The position numbers and the translations under genes were made by a program. The notes under the pieces were generated by a model. The model saw nothing but the letters and a program-made list of their open reading frames with translations, searched no databases and was not told the DNA's origin. Positions 1 to 8,501 of a stretch of DNA of 64,000 nucleotides are shown in pieces. Positions within the stretch are counted from its first letter, which is position 1. Every line of letters begins with the position of its first letter. The DNA comes from Williamsia muralis NBRC 105860 (lineage in GTDB: Bacteria > Actinomycetota > Actinomycetes > Mycobacteriales > Mycobacteriaceae): assembly GCF_001598915.1 (NCBI RefSeq), contig NZ_BDAP01000002.1, positions 868,001 to 932,000 of the forward strand, in the 5' to 3' direction.

Positions 1-294
1 TTCAGTTGGACCGTGGACGGGTTGACCACGGTCGGATTACACCGCTGCAGTTCTAGAGTGTGAACCCGGATGACATTGTGGCAGCTTCTGCGAGCCACCG
101 CACGACGAGGGCTGCCATGGGCCGTCGGCGGGCTTTGGTGTCCGTAAGGATTCAATAACATTCTGCGGCAACATAAGTCGCGCCGTCTAATGCCCGTGGT
201 AATGCGGAAGTCGCCTCTTTGTCCCTTGTCGGCGGCTCACGGGTCACCTGTTGTGCATATTGTTTTAACCTACTGTTATTGATCGTGAACCGTG
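1..294. other. Intergenic start of window, possible gene remnant
   Basis: No full gene is supported here. A perfect 8-bp inverted repeat (GACCGTGG / CCACGGTC, 9-nt loop) lies at 9-33 and could be a terminator or an operator. A 25-codon plus-strand reading frame at 70-147 begins MTLWQLLRATARRGLPW and then stops. Its start resembles the N-terminus of a membrane transporter subunit, so it may be a decayed fragment, but this is weak. The last 60 bases are AT-rich compared with the surroundings. Confidence 0.3.
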
Positions 295-2805
295 CTAAAA
301 GCCTCTGACCAGGCGCTCGAGGCGTATCGCCCGGCGGGCGGTCAGAGTGATGGCGGCGAAGCCCAGCACGGTCGTGGCGCCGACGATGACCCCGAAGGCC
401 GATGGCGAGAAGACGGGGAACGGCACGCCCGACACCGCGATCGCGATCCCGGCCAGAGGTGGGTAGGCGATCACCGTGCCCGCGATTGCCGCGACCGCCA
501 CCGCGATCAGGGACTCGAGACGGATCATGCCGCGTACCTGCCGCGGACCCGCACCGAGCAGTTGCAGCAATGCGAACTCGCGACGCCGCGCCGAGGTCAT
601 CAGCACCAGGGTGTTGACCACCGCGATGCCGAGGAAACCCAGCAGCACCGCGAGCGCCACGACGTTCACCGAGTCCTGCGCCCGCTGGTCCTGCCGAACG
701 GCCCCGGCGAATCCGTCGCTCCTCATCACGGTCATGCCACCAGCGGCTTCGATGGCCCGCTGCGCCTCGTCGACCCGTCCCGGTGCCGCCGACACCAACA
801 TCTGGTCGACGAGCCCGGTTGTCGTGTGCTCTCGTACCTGTGCTGCCGGGAGGGTCACGTCGCCGAAGCCGAGACCGCGGTCGTAGGTGGCGACAACCCG
901 TGGTGTGATCACAGCGCCATCACCCATCCGCAGCGTCACGGTGTCTCCGACATCCGCGCTCATCGCCGACGATGCGTCGCGGCTGAGCGCCACCGCGCCG
1001 TCGGCCAGCTGCTGAAGGTCGCCCTCCCGGACATCGAGACGCATCGTGGCAGTGGCGCTCGCGGCGTCGATGCCTTGCACGGGATACGCCTCGGTGGTCG
1101 GGGCCTCGGAACTGTCCGTGGTGAACAGGGCCTTGGTGCGGGTGATCGGGTTCACCGCACGCACCACGTCCATCGAGTCGATCGTCGCGGCGAGTTGGGG
1201 GCTGATGCCGCCGGGGCCGGTCACGACCAGATCGGCCGTGGTGCCGCTCTCGGATTGGCGTTCGGCTGCTGCGGTCACCGTGCTCTGGCTGAACAGTTGC
1301 ACCGCCCCGATCGCGATCGCCAACGCCAGCGGCGTGATCGCCGCGGCAAGGCGGCGTCCATGGGCGTTGAGGTTGGCGGCCGCCAATACCGGCCCGGCCG
1401 AACCGGTGCGCAGCATCGGGCCGGAGACCACGCGCATGGCGCCCGAGACGAGGGCCGGACCCAGAAGGGCGAGAGCGATGACGAGGAGAACCGCAGACCC
1501 CCCGGCGCCGGCCATCGCCGCAGGTCCGGGGATGAAGGCAGGCAGGGTTGCAGTCACCAGCCCGCTCACCCCGACCGCCAGTCCGAGGATCACGCGGGTC
1601 CGGCTCAGCTTCTCCGGCTCGACCGCTGACTCGCGCAGCGCATCGATGGGGTCGAGGCGAGCCGGTCGGCGAGCGGAGACAGCCGCAGCGAGCCGGGCGG
1701 TCGCGACCGCAGCGGCGACTGCGACAAGAGCCGGGACCGGTCCGTAGGCCAGCGCGAAGTCCGGCGGCACAATGCCGGCGTCGGCGAATCGGCCCCGCAG
1801 GACACCGGCCAGCAGGTAGCCGGGTGCCACTCCCAGAAGTGCCGCCACGCAGGCGATGGCCCACGTCTCGGCGCCGATCAGTTTGTGTATCTGACGCGGT
1901 GTCGCGCCGGTCGCGCGCAGCAGCGCGAAGTCGTGGCGGCGCTGCTGGACCGACAACGACAGCGTGCTCGACACGACGAACACAGCGATCATCAAGGCCA
2001 CCCCGGCAAGTGCCGAGCTGAGCGCCACCAGCTCGCCGCGCGCCGCGCCGATGTCGACGTACTCGGCGTCCGCACGTGCCGGACCGGTGTAGGTGTCCAC
2101 CTCCACTCCGGGCAGGAGATCACGAACTCGGGAGGCGAGGGTCTCGGCGTCCACCCCGTCCTGTGCGATCAGACCGATCGTCGCCACCGTGCCGGTATGC
2201 GGCCAGAGTTGCTGCATCCGAACGTCGTTCAGGAACACCGTCGCCGGGCGGCCACCGGGTTCGGATGTGGATGTGCCGGCCACACCCACAACGGTGTACG
2301 CGTGGGCGACTCCGCCGTGTCGCAGCGTCACCTTCTGGCCCAGGTCAGCTGCACCCGTCATCACCACCTCGTCCGGTCCGGCCGGTGGGTGGCCGGCTGT
2401 GATGCTGTACGGCGCGAGAACCGCCGACGACCATCCGTGCGCATCGAACGCGCGCCCGCTGTCGTCGGTGAGGGGAGCGCTGATGTCGCCGACCGCCGAC
2501 CGGACGCCGGGTAGCGCCGAGAGTTCGGCGACCGTCGATTCGGGAAGCCGCGCGCGTTCGATGTAGGGCTGGTCGACGTCCTCGGTGATGTCGAGTGATT
2601 GCGGAGCCCCGACCACTACGTCGGCGCCGGAAAGGCGGTGCGGTGTGACGCCTCCGCGGATCCCGGACTCGAAAAGCACTCCGAGTGCGCACACCAACAG
2701 GGCGGCGGAGAAGACCGTGACGAATACGGCCGTGAAGCTGTTGCGATGTTCTCTCAGGTTAGCGGCAGCGATGCTGCCCATGCGTGAACGTTGCATCGTC
2801 ACCAC
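295..2805 (-). CDS. FtsX/MacB-type ABC transporter permease
   Basis: Membrane subunit of a type VII (MacB/LolE-like) ABC exporter, 836 residues. Residues 20-45 form the first membrane helix, followed by a long extracytoplasmic domain. Two FtsX-like membrane blocks follow: one near residues 260-375, with the typical arginine-rich cytoplasmic loop SLSVQQRRHDFALLRATGA, and one at the C-terminus, with TSARRREFALLQLLGA. A further membrane block lies between them, as expected for the ten-helix fused form common in actinobacteria. The gene overlaps the 3' end of its ATPase gene by 7 bases, so the two are translationally coupled. Such exporters carry drugs, peptides or lipoproteins; the substrate cannot be told. 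The divergent two-component system probably controls it. Confidence 0.93.
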   Translation of the reverse strand: MVTMQRSRMGSIAAANLREHRNSFTAVFVTVFSAALLVCALGVLFESGIRGGVTPHRLSGADVVVGAPQSLDITEDVDQPYIERARLPESTVAELSALPGVRSAVGDISAPLTDDSGRAFDAHGWSSAVLAPYSITAGHPPAGPDEVVMTGAADLGQKVTLRHGGVAHAYTVVGVAGTSTSEPGGRPATVFLNDVRMQQLWPHTGTVATIGLIAQDGVDAETLASRVRDLLPGVEVDTYTGPARADAEYVDIGAARGELVALSSALAGVALMIAVFVVSSTLSLSVQQRRHDFALLRATGATPRQIHKLIGAETWAIACVAALLGVAPGYLLAGVLRGRFADAGIVPPDFALAYGPVPALVAVAAAVATARLAAAVSARRPARLDPIDALRESAVEPEKLSRTRVILGLAVGVSGLVTATLPAFIPGPAAMAGAGGSAVLLVIALALLGPALVSGAMRVVSGPMLRTGSAGPVLAAANLNAHGRRLAAAITPLALAIAIGAVQLFSQSTVTAAAERQSESGTTADLVVTGPGGISPQLAATIDSMDVVRAVNPITRTKALFTTDSSEAPTTEAYPVQGIDAASATATMRLDVREGDLQQLADGAVALSRDASSAMSADVGDTVTLRMGDGAVITPRVVATYDRGLGFGDVTLPAAQVREHTTTGLVDQMLVSAAPGRVDEAQRAIEAAGGMTVMRSDGFAGAVRQDQRAQDSVNVVALAVLLGFLGIAVVNTLVLMTSARRREFALLQLLGAGPRQVRGMIRLESLIAVAVAAIAGTVIAYPPLAGIAIAVSGVPFPVFSPSAFGVIVGATTVLGFAAITLTARRAIRLERLVRGF

Positions 2806-3569
2806 TGCCCGAGGTCGGTGAGCGACCGAGCGATGGCCTCGGCGGTCGGTCCTTCGAGGTGGCCGGCCAGGCGGCCGTCGGCGAGGAACAGGACGCGGTC
2901 GGCTTGCGCGGCCGCGACCGGATCATGGGTGACCATCACCACCGTCTGTCCCAGTTCGGTCGACGCACCGCGCAGGAGCCCGAGGATCTGATGACCGGTC
3001 CGGCTGTCGAGCGCTCCGGTGGGTTCGTCGGCGAAGATGACGCGCGGTCGGGTGATGAGCGCCCGCGCGATGGCGACCCGCTGTTGCTGCCCGCCGGAGA
3101 GTTCGGCGGGACGACGTCGGCTCATCTTCGCGAGCCCCACCGACGCCAGCGCGTGCTCCACGCGAGCGCGATCGGCGGTTCGGCCGGCCAGCAGGAGCGG
3201 CAATGTGACGTTCTGCTCCACGGTCAGCGACGACAGCAGGTTGTAGGCCTGGAACACGAAGCCGATGTGGTCGCGTCGGAATGTGGTGCGCGCCTTCTGC
3301 TTGAGGGCGCTGATCTCGGTGTCTCCCAGCCAGATCGAGCCACTGGTGGGTTGGTCGAGTCCGGCAGCACAGTGCAGGAACGTGCTCTTGCCCGAGCCGG
3401 ACGGGCCCATGATCGCGGTGAATCCCTGCGGCGGCAACGTGAGACTGACGGAGTCCAGTGCGGTGATCTGGCCACGGCCTGATGAATAGCTTTTGGTGAC
3501 GTTGTCCAGGCGCAGCGCGGGTGTCGGCGACAACGATTTGAGGGTTTGAACGGGTGCTGTTGAAGTCAT
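2799..3569 (-). CDS. ABC transporter ATP-binding protein (MacB/LolD type)
   Basis: ATPase partner of the downstream FtsX-type permease, 256 residues from the ATG at 3569. A longer frame reaches 3626, but the first 19 codons lack family sequence, and the chosen start (MTSTAP) precedes the usual [10 protein letters not shown] opening. Walker [10 protein letters not shown], signature LSGGQQQR, Walker [14 protein letters not shown] and the switch histidine in VMVTHD are all intact. It acts at the inner face of the membrane, powering mechanotransmission rather than classic transport. It lies divergent to the histidine kinase gene, with 109 bases between the two starts. Confidence 0.95.
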   Translation of the reverse strand: MTSTAPVQTLKSLSPTPALRLDNVTKSYSSGRGQITALDSVSLTLPPQGFTAIMGPSGSGKSTFLHCAAGLDQPTSGSIWLGDTEISALKQKARTTFRRDHIGFVFQAYNLLSSLTVEQNVTLPLLLAGRTADRARVEHALASVGLAKMSRRRPAELSGGQQQRVAIARALITRPRVIFADEPTGALDSRTGHQILGLLRGASTELGQTVVMVTHDPVAAAQADRVLFLADGRLAGHLEGPTAEAIARSLTDLGQW

Positions 3570-3627
3570 GTCAGCAACGCTATGAATCGGCGAGCCACCG
3601 GACCATCCCGCTGGCCACCCAACCAAT

Positions 3628-3645
3628 GGTGTAGCCCGCTATACC
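3628..3645. promoter_or_regulatory. Near-perfect inverted repeat between ABC operon and two-component genes
   Basis: GGTGTAG-cccg-CTATACC forms an 18-bp dyad with one mismatch, midway between the divergent ABC exporter and kinase genes. NarL-type response regulators bind short dyads of this sort, so it is a candidate site for the regulator encoded at 4917-5561. This is inferred from position and symmetry. Confidence 0.45.
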
Positions 3646-3678
3646 GTTTTCGCGCGGTGGTTACGGCATCCTGGAGCG

Positions 3679-4929
3679 ATGAGTCGAAGCGAACAGGCCG
3701 CGAAGTGGTGGCGGGCATGTCGTTTCTTGATGGTCGAAGGCGCCGCGGCGGTGGTGTCGTTGGTGTTCGTGATCGGCGCGCTGATCATCGCGCCGTTGCT
3801 GATCCTCTTTGTCGGATGGCTGCTGGTGCCCGCTTACGTGAGGGTGCTGCGTTTCTGGGCCGGTGAGGCGCGTCGTCGCACCGGGCGTTACACCGGCGTC
3901 GTGATTCCGGAGCGGTACCCTCCGATGGAGGATCGCCTGGGATTCACCGACCTGCGAACCATGTTGTGGTCATCGCCGTTTCGCCGCGACCTGGCGTGGG
4001 TCACCGGCCACGCATTTGCTGCGCTCGTCGCGGGGTTCGTTGCCGTGGTGCTGCCGCTGGCGGCCATCAACTCGATGTTGATACCGGCGTACTGGTGGGC
4101 GATGCCCGCCGACGAGCCGGTGGGGAACATCTATCTGGTCACGTCGTGGCCCTTGGCGGCCACCATGCCGTTCATCGCGCTCGCCTACGCGGTGATCGCG
4201 TGGTGGCTGATTCCCGCGCTGGCACGTGCAATCGCGGGCATGGCCACCAAATGCCTTGCACCCAGGCGTGAAACCGAACTGACGCAACGGGTTACGGCGC
4301 TGACCGAAAGTCGGGCCGCGGCGCTCGATGCACACGCCGCCGAATTGCGGCGCATCGAACGCGATCTGCACGACGGTGCCCAGAATCGGTTGGTCGCGGT
4401 GGTGATGATGCTCGGTCTGGCCGAACGTTCGCTGCGTGTCGACCCCGAACAGGCTCTGCCGCAACTGCTTCGGGCGCAAGACGCCGCATCCGATGCCTTG
4501 TCGGAGCTGCGGACCCTGGTGCACGACATCTATCCGCCGATCCTCGATGAGCTCGGCCTCGAAGGTGCAGTCGCGGCTCTTGCCGGGCGCTCCTCGATCA
4601 CCTGCGTCCTGGATGTGCGGAATTTGATGCGTGCACCAGCCGCTGTGGAAGCTGCCGCCTACTTCGTGGTGGCCGAAGCGCTGACCAACGTGGCCAAGCA
4701 CAGCGGCGCCGAGACCGTGTACCTGACCATCAGCACTCGCGGCGACGAGAACGGGAACACGATGGTCATCACTGTTGTCGACGACGGCCGCGGCGGGGCC
4801 GAGGAGACCGCGGGTAGTGGGCTGTCGGGAATCCGCCGTCGGGTGGCAGCATTCGAGGGAACGATGACGTTGAACAGCCCTGCAGGCGGGCCGACGGAAC
4901 TCGAAGTGGAGCTGCCATGCGGATTTTGA
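3679..4929 (+). CDS. NarL-family sensor histidine kinase (HisKA_3)
   Basis: Membrane sensor kinase of 416 residues. The N-terminal half holds an actinobacterial putative-sensor domain with membrane helices near residues 22-55, 115-140 and 155-185. The phosphoacceptor is His231 in ERDLHDGAQNRL, the usual HisKA_3 box. The C-terminal ATPase domain has an N-box (EALTNVAKHS) and a G-box (DDGRGG, GSGLSGIRRR). It overlaps the response-regulator gene by 13 bases, so the pair is co-translated. The exporter genes diverge from its promoter, which is a common arrangement where the pair senses an envelope-active compound and induces the pump. The signal is unknown. Confidence 0.93.
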   Translation: MSRSEQAAKWWRACRFLMVEGAAAVVSLVFVIGALIIAPLLILFVGWLLVPAYVRVLRFWAGEARRRTGRYTGVVIPERYPPMEDRLGFTDLRTMLWSSPFRRDLAWVTGHAFAALVAGFVAVVLPLAAINSMLIPAYWWAMPADEPVGNIYLVTSWPLAATMPFIALAYAVIAWWLIPALARAIAGMATKCLAPRRETELTQRVTALTESRAAALDAHAAELRRIERDLHDGAQNRLVAVVMMLGLAERSLRVDPEQALPQLLRAQDAASDALSELRTLVHDIYPPILDELGLEGAVAALAGRSSITCVLDVRNLMRAPAAVEAAAYFVVAEALTNVAKHSGAETVYLTISTRGDENGNTMVITVVDDGRGGAEETAGSGLSGIRRRVAAFEGTMTLNSPAGGPTELEVELPCGF

Positions 4930-5561
4930 TCGCCGAGGACGACTCCCTGCTGCGGGAGGGGCTCGCGCTGCTGCTGCGGAGCGTCGGGATCGAGGTGACC
5001 GCCGCGGTCGCAGATGCCGAGCAGTTCCTCGAGTCGTTCGACGCGGACCCGCCCGACGGAGCAGTGCTCGACGTCCGCATGCCGCCGACGTTCACCAACG
5101 AGGGATTGAAGGCGGCCATCGAGGCACGCCGCCGGGTCCCCAACTTCCCCGTGCTTGTCCTGTCCGCCTACGTCGAGGACAGATATGCCGGCGAACTGCT
5201 GGCGGGCAGTGCGTCGGGGGTGGGGTATCTGCTCAAGGAGCGGGTCGGCAAAGTCGAAGAGTTCGTCGACGCGCTCGAACGCGTGGTCGCGGGCGGAACG
5301 GTGATGGACCCGGAAGTGGTGTCGCAGTTGATGAGCCGTCGTCGAGCCGACGACCCGATCCGATCGCTCACACCTCGCGAATCGGAGGTGTTGCGGTTGA
5401 TGGCCGAAGGCCTCGGAAACGCCGACATCGCTCGCAAGCTGGTGGTCAGCGACACCGCCGTGAGCAAACACATCGGCAACATCTTCGCCAAGCTCGGACT
5501 GACCACCTCCGACACCGGACACCGGCGAGTACTCGCGGTGCTGGCTCACCTGCGGTCATAG
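4917..5561 (+). CDS. LuxR/NarL-family response regulator
   Basis: DNA-binding partner of the preceding kinase, 214 residues. The receiver domain has acidic residues E7/D8/D9, phosphoacceptor Asp52 (VLDVRMPP) and the lysine in LLKERVG. A C-terminal GerE-type helix-turn-helix follows (LTPRESEVLRLMAEGLGNADIA...). Its start lies inside the end of the kinase gene. It probably acts on the divergent ABC exporter promoter, where an inverted repeat lies at 3628-3645. Confidence 0.95.
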   Translation: MRILIAEDDSLLREGLALLLRSVGIEVTAAVADAEQFLESFDADPPDGAVLDVRMPPTFTNEGLKAAIEARRRVPNFPVLVLSAYVEDRYAGELLAGSASGVGYLLKERVGKVEEFVDALERVVAGGTVMDPEVVSQLMSRRRADDPIRSLTPRESEVLRLMAEGLGNADIARKLVVSDTAVSKHIGNIFAKLGLTTSDTGHRRVLAVLAHLRS

Positions 5562-5591
5562 AGACGTTGACCCGGGCCGCCGGCTGATAAG

Positions 5592-5610
5592 TTAGGGTGA
5601 CCATACTTAA
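5592..5610 (+). promoter_or_regulatory. Candidate IdeR/DtxR iron box
   Basis: The 19-mer TTAGGGTGACCATACTTAA matches 12 of 19 positions of the IdeR consensus TTAGGTTAGGCTAACCTAA. It lies 26 bases before the start of a siderophore-binding lipoprotein gene, where an iron-dependent repressor would be expected to act. The ribosome-binding site AGAAGGTGG follows at 5621. Confidence 0.55.
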
Positions 5611-5636
5611 CTGACGCTCGAGAAGGTGGCTCTGGG

Positions 5637-6650
5637 ATGTATGTGATGAATCGTCGGCAGATGTTGACGTTGACCTTGACCGCGGCAGCCGGCGTTGTGG
5701 TTGCCGGATGTTCGTCGAGCAGCGACTCAACCGATTCGGACGTCGCCGTGTCCGCCGAGCCCGGCGCATTCCCGGTGACCATCGACCACGTCCACGGCTC
5801 GACGACCATCGAACAAGCACCCAAACGCATCGCGGTGGTCGGAATCGGCGACGCGGACGTGCTCTTGTCGCTGGGTGTCATTCCTGTGTTGGTCCCGGTG
5901 TGGACCGGATCCACCGATGACGGAATCGGGCGGTGGGCCGAGCCGCGGGTGGCCGGCGCAGATCCCGAAGCGCTGGAGAACGCGACCTCTGACTTCAGTA
6001 TCTCCGCAGTGGCAGCTGCGCAACCCGATCTCATTGTGGCAGTGAACAATGCGATCGACGCATCGACCTACGGGCAGTTGTCCGGTATAGCTCCGACGGT
6101 GTTGCATGCGGCCGATCAGACCGACTGGGTGTTGCCGTGGCAAGACGTCACCAACCGGATCGGCGCCGCGGTCGGGCTGCCCGGGGCTGCCGCGCAAGCA
6201 GTTGAGGACACCGAGAGCCTCATCGTCGAACGGCGCGAACAGAATCCGCAGTTCGTGGGCCGCACCGCCACCGTGGTCGCTCGGTGGGCCGATGGCAACC
6301 TGCGTGCGTACAGCCCTTCGTCCGCGCGTGCCCAATTGTTGACGGGATTGGGGTTTGTGCCACCCGTCGGGATCGCCGACAAGTTCGGTGACAATCTCTA
6401 TGTCGACATCTCCGCGGAAAATGTCTCGTTGCTCGAGTGCGACCTGCTGTTGTTCGACAACTGGGAACGGGCAAGGGTTCAGATGGAGGCATCGCCGCTG
6501 TTCATGGGACTGGATGTGGTGCGCTCGGGTGGGCTCGTCAAGCTGGATCCGATTGTCTCCGATGCGGTGTCGATGCCGAACCCGCTGACCATCCCGTTTG
6601 TTCTCGACGCCTTCGTCGACCAGATCAACGAGGCGCCGATCTGGACCTAG
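5637..6650 (+). CDS. Iron-siderophore ABC transporter substrate-binding lipoprotein
   Basis: Surface-anchored receptor for ferric siderophores, 337 residues, FepB/FecB-like fold (periplasmic-binding PF01497). The signal peptide carries NRRQML, compatible with Tat export, and a lipobox VAGC with lipidated Cys25. The mature part shows the family opening TIDHVHGSTTIEQAPKRIAVVG and the central QPDLIVAVN segment. No permease or ATPase genes are adjacent, so it must share a transporter encoded elsewhere. An IdeR-like box precedes it. It ends on a CTAG shared with the stop codon of the convergent MFS gene. Confidence 0.93.
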   Translation: MYVMNRRQMLTLTLTAAAGVVVAGCSSSSDSTDSDVAVSAEPGAFPVTIDHVHGSTTIEQAPKRIAVVGIGDADVLLSLGVIPVLVPVWTGSTDDGIGRWAEPRVAGADPEALENATSDFSISAVAAAQPDLIVAVNNAIDASTYGQLSGIAPTVLHAADQTDWVLPWQDVTNRIGAAVGLPGAAAQAVEDTESLIVERREQNPQFVGRTATVVARWADGNLRAYSPSSARAQLLTGLGFVPPVGIADKFGDNLYVDISAENVSLLECDLLLFDNWERARVQMEASPLFMGLDVVRSGGLVKLDPIVSDAVSMPNPLTIPFVLDAFVDQINEAPIWT

Positions 6651-7942
6651 ACGGCTATCGCTACCGGTCCGGCGTCAGGGTGACGCCGGTACCACAGCAT
6701 GAGGCCGCCGACAGCGCCGGCCACCGCCGCCGTCACGGCGCACCACACAAGCGCCGTCGCGAGATCGGCCTCTGATGTCAGGTCGTACAGGCCTCCGACT
6801 CCGACGGAGGCGATCAGGCACCCGAGTCCGGCGATACTGTTGAGCATTCCGAAGTGCGCGCCCAGATTGTGTTCGCCCGCAAGGGCTGCGACGGTGTCGC
6901 GCATCGGGGGCACCATCAGCATCTGGCCGATGTGGAGCAGTGCAACCCATCCCGCGACCGCGGCGTATTGCCATGCGGTCTTGTGGGTGAGCCCGTCTGC
7001 GGCGGCAGGCACGAGGAACGACACGGCCATCACCGAGAGTCCACCGATCACCGCCTCGCGGTGGCCGATGCGATGGACAAGCCGAACCACCGGTCGTTGC
7101 CACAGGATGACCATCAACGCAGCGCCGGCATAGAACCATCCCAATGCGCTCTGGTTGCCGGCGATGCTCTCGAGTTCAGCGGGCAGCATCAGATACAACA
7201 AGCTGTATGCCGACAGCTGCGCCGCGCACAGTGCGGCGTAGGCAAGAAACGCTCTGTGCGACAACACTGACCGCCACACCGCCCAGATCCGGCGCTCGGC
7301 TGGGGTGACCGATCCCGGCTGCATCGCCGACGTTGTCACAGTCGCGGGGAACCACCGAAAGAACGCAATCCACAACCCGGCGAAGAGCACCGCGGCCGAG
7401 CAGGTGGTCCACGCGAATGGCACGCCGAGCAAGGCTGCGCCCAGGAGCGGGCCGAGAACGGTTCCGGTGCGGCTGCACATCTGTTCGAGGCCGAACAGCT
7501 CGGTGCGGCGCATGATGTTCTGTCGCTCCAGCAGCGCACCGTAGCTGGCATTTGCCGCTTCGACCGCAGGCGCGAACAGCGCGGCCGCCAGCCCGATGAG
7601 CAACACGCCGACAACAACTCCGACAAGGGATTCGGCGAAACCGACGGCGATGAACCCGACGATTCGCACGGCGATTCCGATGAGGACGATCCGCCTGACA
7701 CCGAACCGGTCGGCAAGGCTGCCACCAACGAAGAACATCCCCTGCTGGGAAGCCATGCGCAGACCGAGAATCAGCCCGACGATCCATGCTGCAAAGCCGA
7801 GACCCTCAGAAAGGTGGACGGCGAGAAAGGGCACCACGAGATAAAAGCCGATGTTGAACAAAGTCATCGATGCCAACATCAAACGCACGGGAGCCGGCAG
7901 AGCAGCAATTCGCGTCAGGCCCGCCGGCACGCCGATCACCAA
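6647..7942 (-). CDS. MFS transporter, MdtH-like exporter
   Basis: Major-facilitator protein of about 430 residues with twelve predicted membrane helices. The family A-motif is visible after helix 2 as GGSLADRFGVRRIV. The N-terminal reading VRLMLASMTLFNIGFYLVVPF resembles drug and siderophore exporters of the MdtH/EntS type. The start is either TTG 7942 or GTG 7939; neither has a strong ribosome-binding site. It converges on the iron-siderophore receptor gene and the two stop codons overlap. Siderophore export is possible from context, but the sequence only supports a generic exporter. Confidence 0.88.
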   Translation of the reverse strand: MVIGVPAGLTRIAALPAPVRLMLASMTLFNIGFYLVVPFLAVHLSEGLGFAAWIVGLILGLRMASQQGMFFVGGSLADRFGVRRIVLIGIAVRIVGFIAVGFAESLVGVVVGVLLIGLAAALFAPAVEAANASYGALLERQNIMRRTELFGLEQMCSRTGTVLGPLLGAALLGVPFAWTTCSAAVLFAGLWIAFFRWFPATVTTSAMQPGSVTPAERRIWAVWRSVLSHRAFLAYAALCAAQLSAYSLLYLMLPAELESIAGNQSALGWFYAGAALMVILWQRPVVRLVHRIGHREAVIGGLSVMAVSFLVPAAADGLTHKTAWQYAAVAGWVALLHIGQMLMVPPMRDTVAALAGEHNLGAHFGMLNSIAGLGCLIASVGVGGLYDLTSEADLATALVWCAVTAAVAGAVGGLMLWYRRHPDAGPVAIAV

Positions 7943-8153
7943 TGCACCCGTATCTCGCTTCCGATGACGCCACTGCGGCGGCGCACGTCAGCGTTGGGCG
8001 GCGCGCGCTGCCCTCATCCTGCCAGCCGGCCACATGCTCTTGTGGTCAGGGCCTGTCCACGGTATCGGGGTGCCACGCTGGGTGAGTCGATCAGCGGAAA
8101 CGTTGTGTTGCAACGACTTGAAGATTGTCGCAGGTGGTGCTTCCTTCCGGACA
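7943..8153. other. Intergenic region without a recognised gene
   Basis: Both strands were read between the MFS start and the hairpin at 8154. Short frames are present on both strands but none has a ribosome-binding site or a family-like sequence. It probably holds the promoter of the MFS gene. Confidence 0.4.
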
Positions 8154-8193
8154 ATCCTGGCCGTGTGCAGCGTTGGCTACACACGGCCAGGAT
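8154..8193 (-). terminator. Perfect 14-bp hairpin after the small peptide gene
   Basis: ATCCTGGCCGTGTG at 8154-8167 pairs perfectly with CACACGGCCAGGAT at 8180-8193 around a 12-nt loop. There is no T-run, as is common for actinobacterial terminators. It lies 40 bases past the stop codon of the 29-residue minus-strand gene and is the natural end of that transcript. Confidence 0.7.
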
Positions 8194-8233
8194 CAGTTGG
8201 TCACCGGCGAGATGACCGGAACCGAAGATCGGA

Positions 8234-8323
8234 CTAAGCGTCGCTACCTGTGACGATGACCTCCGCGAAATCCCACAGTGCGTTGTCGATGGATTCGATG
8301 AAGTAAAAAATTGCAGACAGCAT
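8234..8323 (-). CDS. 29-residue acidic amphipathic peptide
   Basis: A very short gene read on the minus strand. It begins MLSAIFYFIE, continues SIDNALWDFAEVIV and ends TGSDA. A strong ribosome-binding site (GGGAAAGGA) stands 5-7 bases before the ATG. A promoter-like pair lies at 8399-8426 and a perfect hairpin follows the stop. The peptide has five acidic residues and no lysine or arginine. Plotted as a helix, I5, F8, I9, I12, L16, F19 and I23 fall on one face, and E10, N14, D18, E21 and T25 on the other. There is no signal peptide. Corynebacterial PorA and PorH channel-forming peptides share this small, acidic, amphipathic, signal-less character, so a cell-wall porin subunit is one possibility. 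A membrane-active regulator is another. No homology is claimed. Confidence 0.6.
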   Translation of the reverse strand: MLSAIFYFIESIDNALWDFAEVIVTGSDA

Positions 8324-8368
8324 TACGGTCCTTTCCCGACCCTGATTTGTTTGTTGCCCTGTGATGCA

Positions 8369-8426
8369 ATGAAACGAGATTAATATCTCTGTTTCATGAA
8401 TATCATGAGTGTGTCGGCAATCACAA
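8369..8426 (-). promoter_or_regulatory. Promoter and palindromes upstream of the small peptide gene
   Basis: On the minus strand TTGTGA (8421-8426) and GATATT (8399-8404) are spaced by 16 bases, a plausible sigma-A-type promoter. Overlapping the -10 is the 13-bp palindrome CATGAATATCATG (8395-8407). Just downstream, at 8369-8397, arms ATGAAAC and GAGAT pair with ATCTC and GTTTCAT, with one bulged base, around ATTA. The region is far more AT-rich than its neighbours. Either element could be a repressor site or a 5' untranslated hairpin. Confidence 0.5.
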
Positions 8427-8501
8427 GGGGTTGAGTAATTCATCGCGGAGTGGACAACATTCGCACGATGACTTTCATCGCCCGGCCAGGTCTGTCTCAG
8501 C

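Noticed and set aside
920-1864. 314-codon minus-strand frame inside the ABC permease gene
   Set aside because: It is an overlapping-frame artefact of high GC content, Arg/Gly-rich, with no start signals.
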